A program made the translations under genes and the position numbers. Shown here piece by piece: positions 62,801 through 64,000 of a stretch of 64,000 nt of DNA. The notes below the pieces were generated by a model. The model saw only the letters and a program-made list of their open reading frames with translations. It did no database searches and had not been told where the DNA came from. Source of the stretch: Cafeteria roenbergensis (lineage: Eukaryota; Sar; Bigyra; Bicosoecida; Cafeteriaceae); the NCBI GenBank assembly GCA_008330645.1, contig VLTN01000002.1, positions 248,001-312,000 of the forward strand, in the 5' to 3' direction. The stretch's first letter is position 1. Every line of letters starts with the position of its first letter.

Positions 62801-64000
62801 CCATGCCGGCCGCCGCCCCCCGTCGCAGGTCGCAGCTGGGGCCGAGCGGCGGGGGAGGCGGTGACCTCTGGCTGAACCCGCGTACAAGCCCCAGGAGCGG
62901 CCCGAGCAGCGGCCCGAGCCCCCGATCCGGCTCCGCAAGGTTTGGCCCCGAGGCCGACGTCCACATGACCCACCGCGTCGCTCCGCTGCCGGCGTCAGCC
63001 GTCCACTACCCGGCCAAGGCCCTGCTGGCCCTGTGCCCCGACCACAGCGCGTTCGCGCAGGCGGTCGCAGATCTTCCCGGGCCGCCCGGCAAGCGCGACG
63101 CGGACGCTGGCGGGCTGGCCGCCGCCGCCGCCGCAACAGGGGCGCCGGCCGGTGCAGCGGGGGCTGATCCGGGCGAGCCCCTTCTCGCGGAAGGCCCCTG
63201 GCTGCCGGTGGCCGACCAGCTGCGGCTCTTGTCGTGCATCTTCGACGCCTTTGCGGTGGGAAAGCACGAGCACTCGGCTGGCCTCATCTTGCAGCGCTGC
63301 CAGCCGCCCGAGGCGGCGGCGGCGGCGGCGGCTGCAGCTGCAGCTGCAGCTGCGCGCGCTGCGTCTTCGGCTGCCGTCGCCACACCGACGCGGGCCAGTT
63401 CGTCACGCGGGGTCCGAGCAGGCGCCAGGGGAGCGCGGCACAAGTCGAAGGACCGCGTGGACGCGCGGAGCCGTCGGCGCTCCATGGTGGGCGAGGCCCT
63501 CTCCCCGGGAGAGCTGGACGAGCGTGTTGTCGTCAGGGTAATGCGGAGCGGGGACTTCCGCCGCCTCCTGCTCGCTGCCGGCATGGCAAAGGCCAGCCCA
63601 GGCACGACACCGCGCGGAAGACGATCCTCCGCGACTGAGCTTGGGCCCCGGGACGCGACGCGCAAGTCTCCCAGGGTACAGGGCGGGGACGGGGCATCGG
63701 AGGCCGAGCGTGAGCTGGCCAACTGGTGTGGGCTGCACTCCGACCTCGAGTGGTCGATGCTGACGGCCCAAGGGGCGCTCTCTGCGCGGGGCGCGAAGCA
63801 GGTCGACCTCTGGGTGTTTTGCCGCTGGCTTGAGGACAAGGCGGCCGCCGTGGCAGGCCTGGGTCCCCGGCCCGCCGAGCAGGCGGGCAGCGCGGAATTG
63901 GCGCCCGACGCCCAGCCCGGCGCAGGCGACGAGGAGTCGCCCTCGTCGAGGCCGACCAGCGCCGGTTTGCGCCGGCGGGTCGCCAGGCAGTCCGTGTCAG
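56863..64000 (+). CDS. giant multi-pass membrane protein, 3' end beyond the window
   Basis: One frame stays open from the ATG at 56863 to the right edge: at least 2379 residues. An in-frame ATG at 56776 is an alternative start; an in-frame stop lies upstream of it. The N-terminus MGGCLTLGC with Gly2 and nearby cysteines could be lipid-modified. The first ~1050 residues hold about a dozen or more membrane spans in groups (near 21-45, 60-225, 340-475, 500-550, 750-810, 865-890, 930-1035), separated by basic and acidic loops, including a Cys cluster CHACCCRFCGGRC around 605. After the last span a basic amphipathic helix (FEAERKSKVAVHILRIRMRR) leads into a cytosolic region. From about 1100 the protein is disordered, with Gly, Ala and Ser/Pro/Arg runs but also folded-looking blocks (about 1530-1650, 2040-2150, 2210-2330). 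No channel, transporter or receptor signature is visible; I do not recognise the family. Confidence 0.78.
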   Translation, partial: MGGCLTLGCRRRCSPRLACADVVVFSFCLALSALGLCGAGIYAVGQLEDGGIAANRLAAATAALVALEAWSGVCAVALVAWSVLPVAPRIRATVHCGIAAAGLAVGAVLAVEVDGFDVGADTQATQTAAVSAALLATAGMLHITGAVVGSTRPFQLGAALRLALVFAALCALGVLGVGMLVQAASESGAWFVVVPDPTNSQPYEAAMVAIMTCSVGFTLVATSSDVFAQWASSAIDLALAGDGWAAHVNEAWTSRRRRQRRKGGGLAGFLMGRSSSDETAGHPTPALETRRLGGSGGDEPTASDDAVARGDSSRFAAVGGVTHWRNFPLWLRPTAPRAARSIALWLVAICGLVAAVTATLVPLAAYFAGLLGLLGINPDDVAVAFPIFELCIAIGAPLHAALSTRLALIADPLARMRALVWAGALVPTIVLGAISPADLTSLPTEGTWAFVYFFFAVPAVTTVYLLVSLALPFALGLEHDSPQPLDRSRIAAASSLAAAYLLATVHTPTLAIVPLALHRGWIDPTVWVPSILAFLPLPPLVLLLPLAAAGVLSPAHAVRVLSGKAALPPPPATLPRPGGRVAQQLGRRLVKTTVTGSICHACCCRFCGGRCAWPLGVASSAYSAWVRRDWVLFHGGSLEEIVAPPKRRQDSPGDLGSDDSSNWSDEGDEGEDQAGARRRRDRSRRSGAPVPVGGSCCAGQRRRLADGRVAFRPPPPGCVPCWPPAACLGEALERLHSLGLALSRVAVQQFRFVLHLAVHFITLALLALRLFVPVRPDIGPQLLLAVAVAFTLVFPAGEAAVLGAAAAHRHRIQSGAGPAAAAAAGSSGAAGHAGAPGKAGQAVQTSAERAAARARASLPAVGLAPVRLGWLLVLALVLVLGSVVYAAADLADEGGAEAMWALAGVAQSSSVRAIGVAGGSISYSFEPMRAASHTAWLGAMLALSLPAACCVGSAVRQAPGVFSMFNPRLARSLAALGCLLTVILPFGALLPAVAAANTDATSSAVLLRWFSAFAGILLVGGMSAATIAINSQIARFEAERKSKVAVHILRIRMRRLGVIVPSELARGLVDTHTALLRQFSAASVASFVAGAIPAQARAAPDAAASGGSGGSSQPAATKAPATSPPGTGTDSNGRRPERGATSQPQQAAHGRRWQSDQLQRDVGQQPDLLKLCRTIARLADAALRRGDDRPAALTDGGPLPAVSVTSVLKPEAVRLLSESSTLPTLSDDDQRWVKLPLMPGDVVSVAKSTGEAVFERTGRPSATSAGLVRGGGGGGGGHSAGNAAAATATAAPAAGSRGASAAGASAGGPGPGSGQAATGTAALPDPTAFRAEAAVRYAVMGDGTVRVWHTAAGKGTSAPRRSRALGPPPALIEAAVRHCLPVARELVLEEIRAALGLPRRYREAAVPAAWLGAGSDSGAELQSKAAAPALSPPTSPQGLPSPGTPPLPPSEWPPVKAERGEGAAAAGASPPPMLVRESSIAPGVEGLEAAARSALPSDALIGAAMAEAMRGAGFDCRAMSGAEALGHIWSKCAAEGGWLAWRRVRGQPLMELVTVAELNAQAASAIAMMAIAANDEQFGTPGHRIQGGRVSVALQKGGLASVSQALTWQAQLSANAKGNSRARKRWIKATLRAAAGASHAKASLGGTLASQKSLKITRSIGSAAAQAALAEMREGQARSGAGGSRAKTGGGARAAAFLKQGRAAGSPERSGDGGARAADAGRFKASVHSGTGRRAADSGAPPPFASRSGTVSPAEPTRSGSPFRSGSLDVGDQGSGAASGEARAVSLRGAGHGTTAAQDHGARLSARLDRTEPSDEVEVRPIPRAGPALSSTEPAAAGGGGGGAAAAAAPAAAGASRALAPAVPRVALQPQPPSPDAMVARAMASVPPGSLAPVSARGAAALGPRPPRVAPPIPRQSLTQPEAMEREDRTAKHRLVVPSDLPPSRVLPPVGVGQPSRASRAPPSRRAERQPLAPVSMLGAMPAAAPRRRSQLGPSGGGGGDLWLNPRTSPRSGPSSGPSPRSGSARFGPEADVHMTHRVAPLPASAVHYPAKALLALCPDHSAFAQAVADLPGPPGKRDADAGGLAAAAAATGAPAGAAGADPGEPLLAEGPWLPVADQLRLLSCIFDAFAVGKHEHSAGLILQRCQPPEAAAAAAAAAAAAAARAASSAAVATPTRASSSRGVRAGARGARHKSKDRVDARSRRRSMVGEALSPGELDERVVVRVMRSGDFRRLLLAAGMAKASPGTTPRGRRSSATELGPRDATRKSPRVQGGDGASEAERELANWCGLHSDLEWSMLTAQGALSARGAKQVDLWVFCRWLEDKAAAVAGLGPRPAEQAGSAELAPDAQPGAGDEESPSSRPTSAGLRRRVARQSVS
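62374..62409 (+). repeat. (GGA)n(GCA)n trinucleotide tract in the giant membrane-protein gene
   Basis: Six GGA-like units followed by about six GCA units, read as poly-Gly then poly-Ala. A GCG/GCT/GCA alanine tract at about 63313-63353 is similar. These are in-frame homopolymer expansions typical of this genome. Confidence 0.8.

Noticed and set aside
1-64000. search for mobile elements, CRISPR arrays, rRNA genes and virus-like or retroelement fossils
   Set aside because: No transposase, reverse transcriptase, integrase, capsid-like gene, long terminal or inverted repeat, regular spacer array or rRNA core sequence was seen. The repeats present are short tandem tracts.

Overview
This is nuclear DNA of a GC-rich protist (roughly 70% G+C by eye). 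Evidence that it is eukaryotic: spliceosomal GT-AG introns, exportin, eIF4A, a DHHC palmitoyltransferase, a peroxisomal-type ABC transporter, RCC1 and RING proteins, and one AATAAA signal just after a stop codon. A Bardet-Biedl-type chaperonin implies a ciliated or flagellated cell. Long alanine-rich inserts in nearly every protein and introns crowded at the 5' ends of genes fit a compact, GC-rich free-living flagellate (for example a bicosoecid-like stramenopile), but the species cannot be named from this window.

Layout, left to right: a possible 23-nt last exon of a gene that starts outside the window (+); a FAIM-family gene (-); a secreted metallophosphoesterase (+); a RING protein (-); a 1441-residue protein with a mitochondrial-type leader (+); a giant 3263-residue orphan (-); a DHHC palmitoyltransferase (+); an exportin-7-like transport receptor of double normal size (+); eIF4A (+); a HELQ-like repair helicase (+); an F-box-like/multi-pass membrane protein (+); a TPR/helix-hairpin-helix protein (-); a PH-RCC1 protein (-); a BBS-type chaperonin-like gene (+); a full-length ABCD-type transporter (-); a small partial gene (-); and a giant multi-pass membrane protein (+) that runs off the right edge.

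Nine genes are spliced. I placed 21 introns (about 100 to 285 nt) by requiring reading-frame continuity and family homology across each junction. Eighteen donors begin GTGAG, two GTAAG, one GTGCG, and most acceptors end CGCAG. In most spliced genes the introns lie in the first few hundred coding bases and the last exon is long. The eIF4A gene has a 13-nt microexon.

The window reads as ordinary housekeeping gene space, not an operon, island or cluster. Neighbouring genes are functionally unrelated, and several share short head-to-head promoter regions (about 250 to 900 bp). I found no rRNA, tRNA, CRISPR array, DNA transposon, LINE, SINE, retroelement or virus-like fossil. The least described contents are the two giant orphan proteins, the TPR/HhH protein and the degenerate-cysteine DHHC enzyme.
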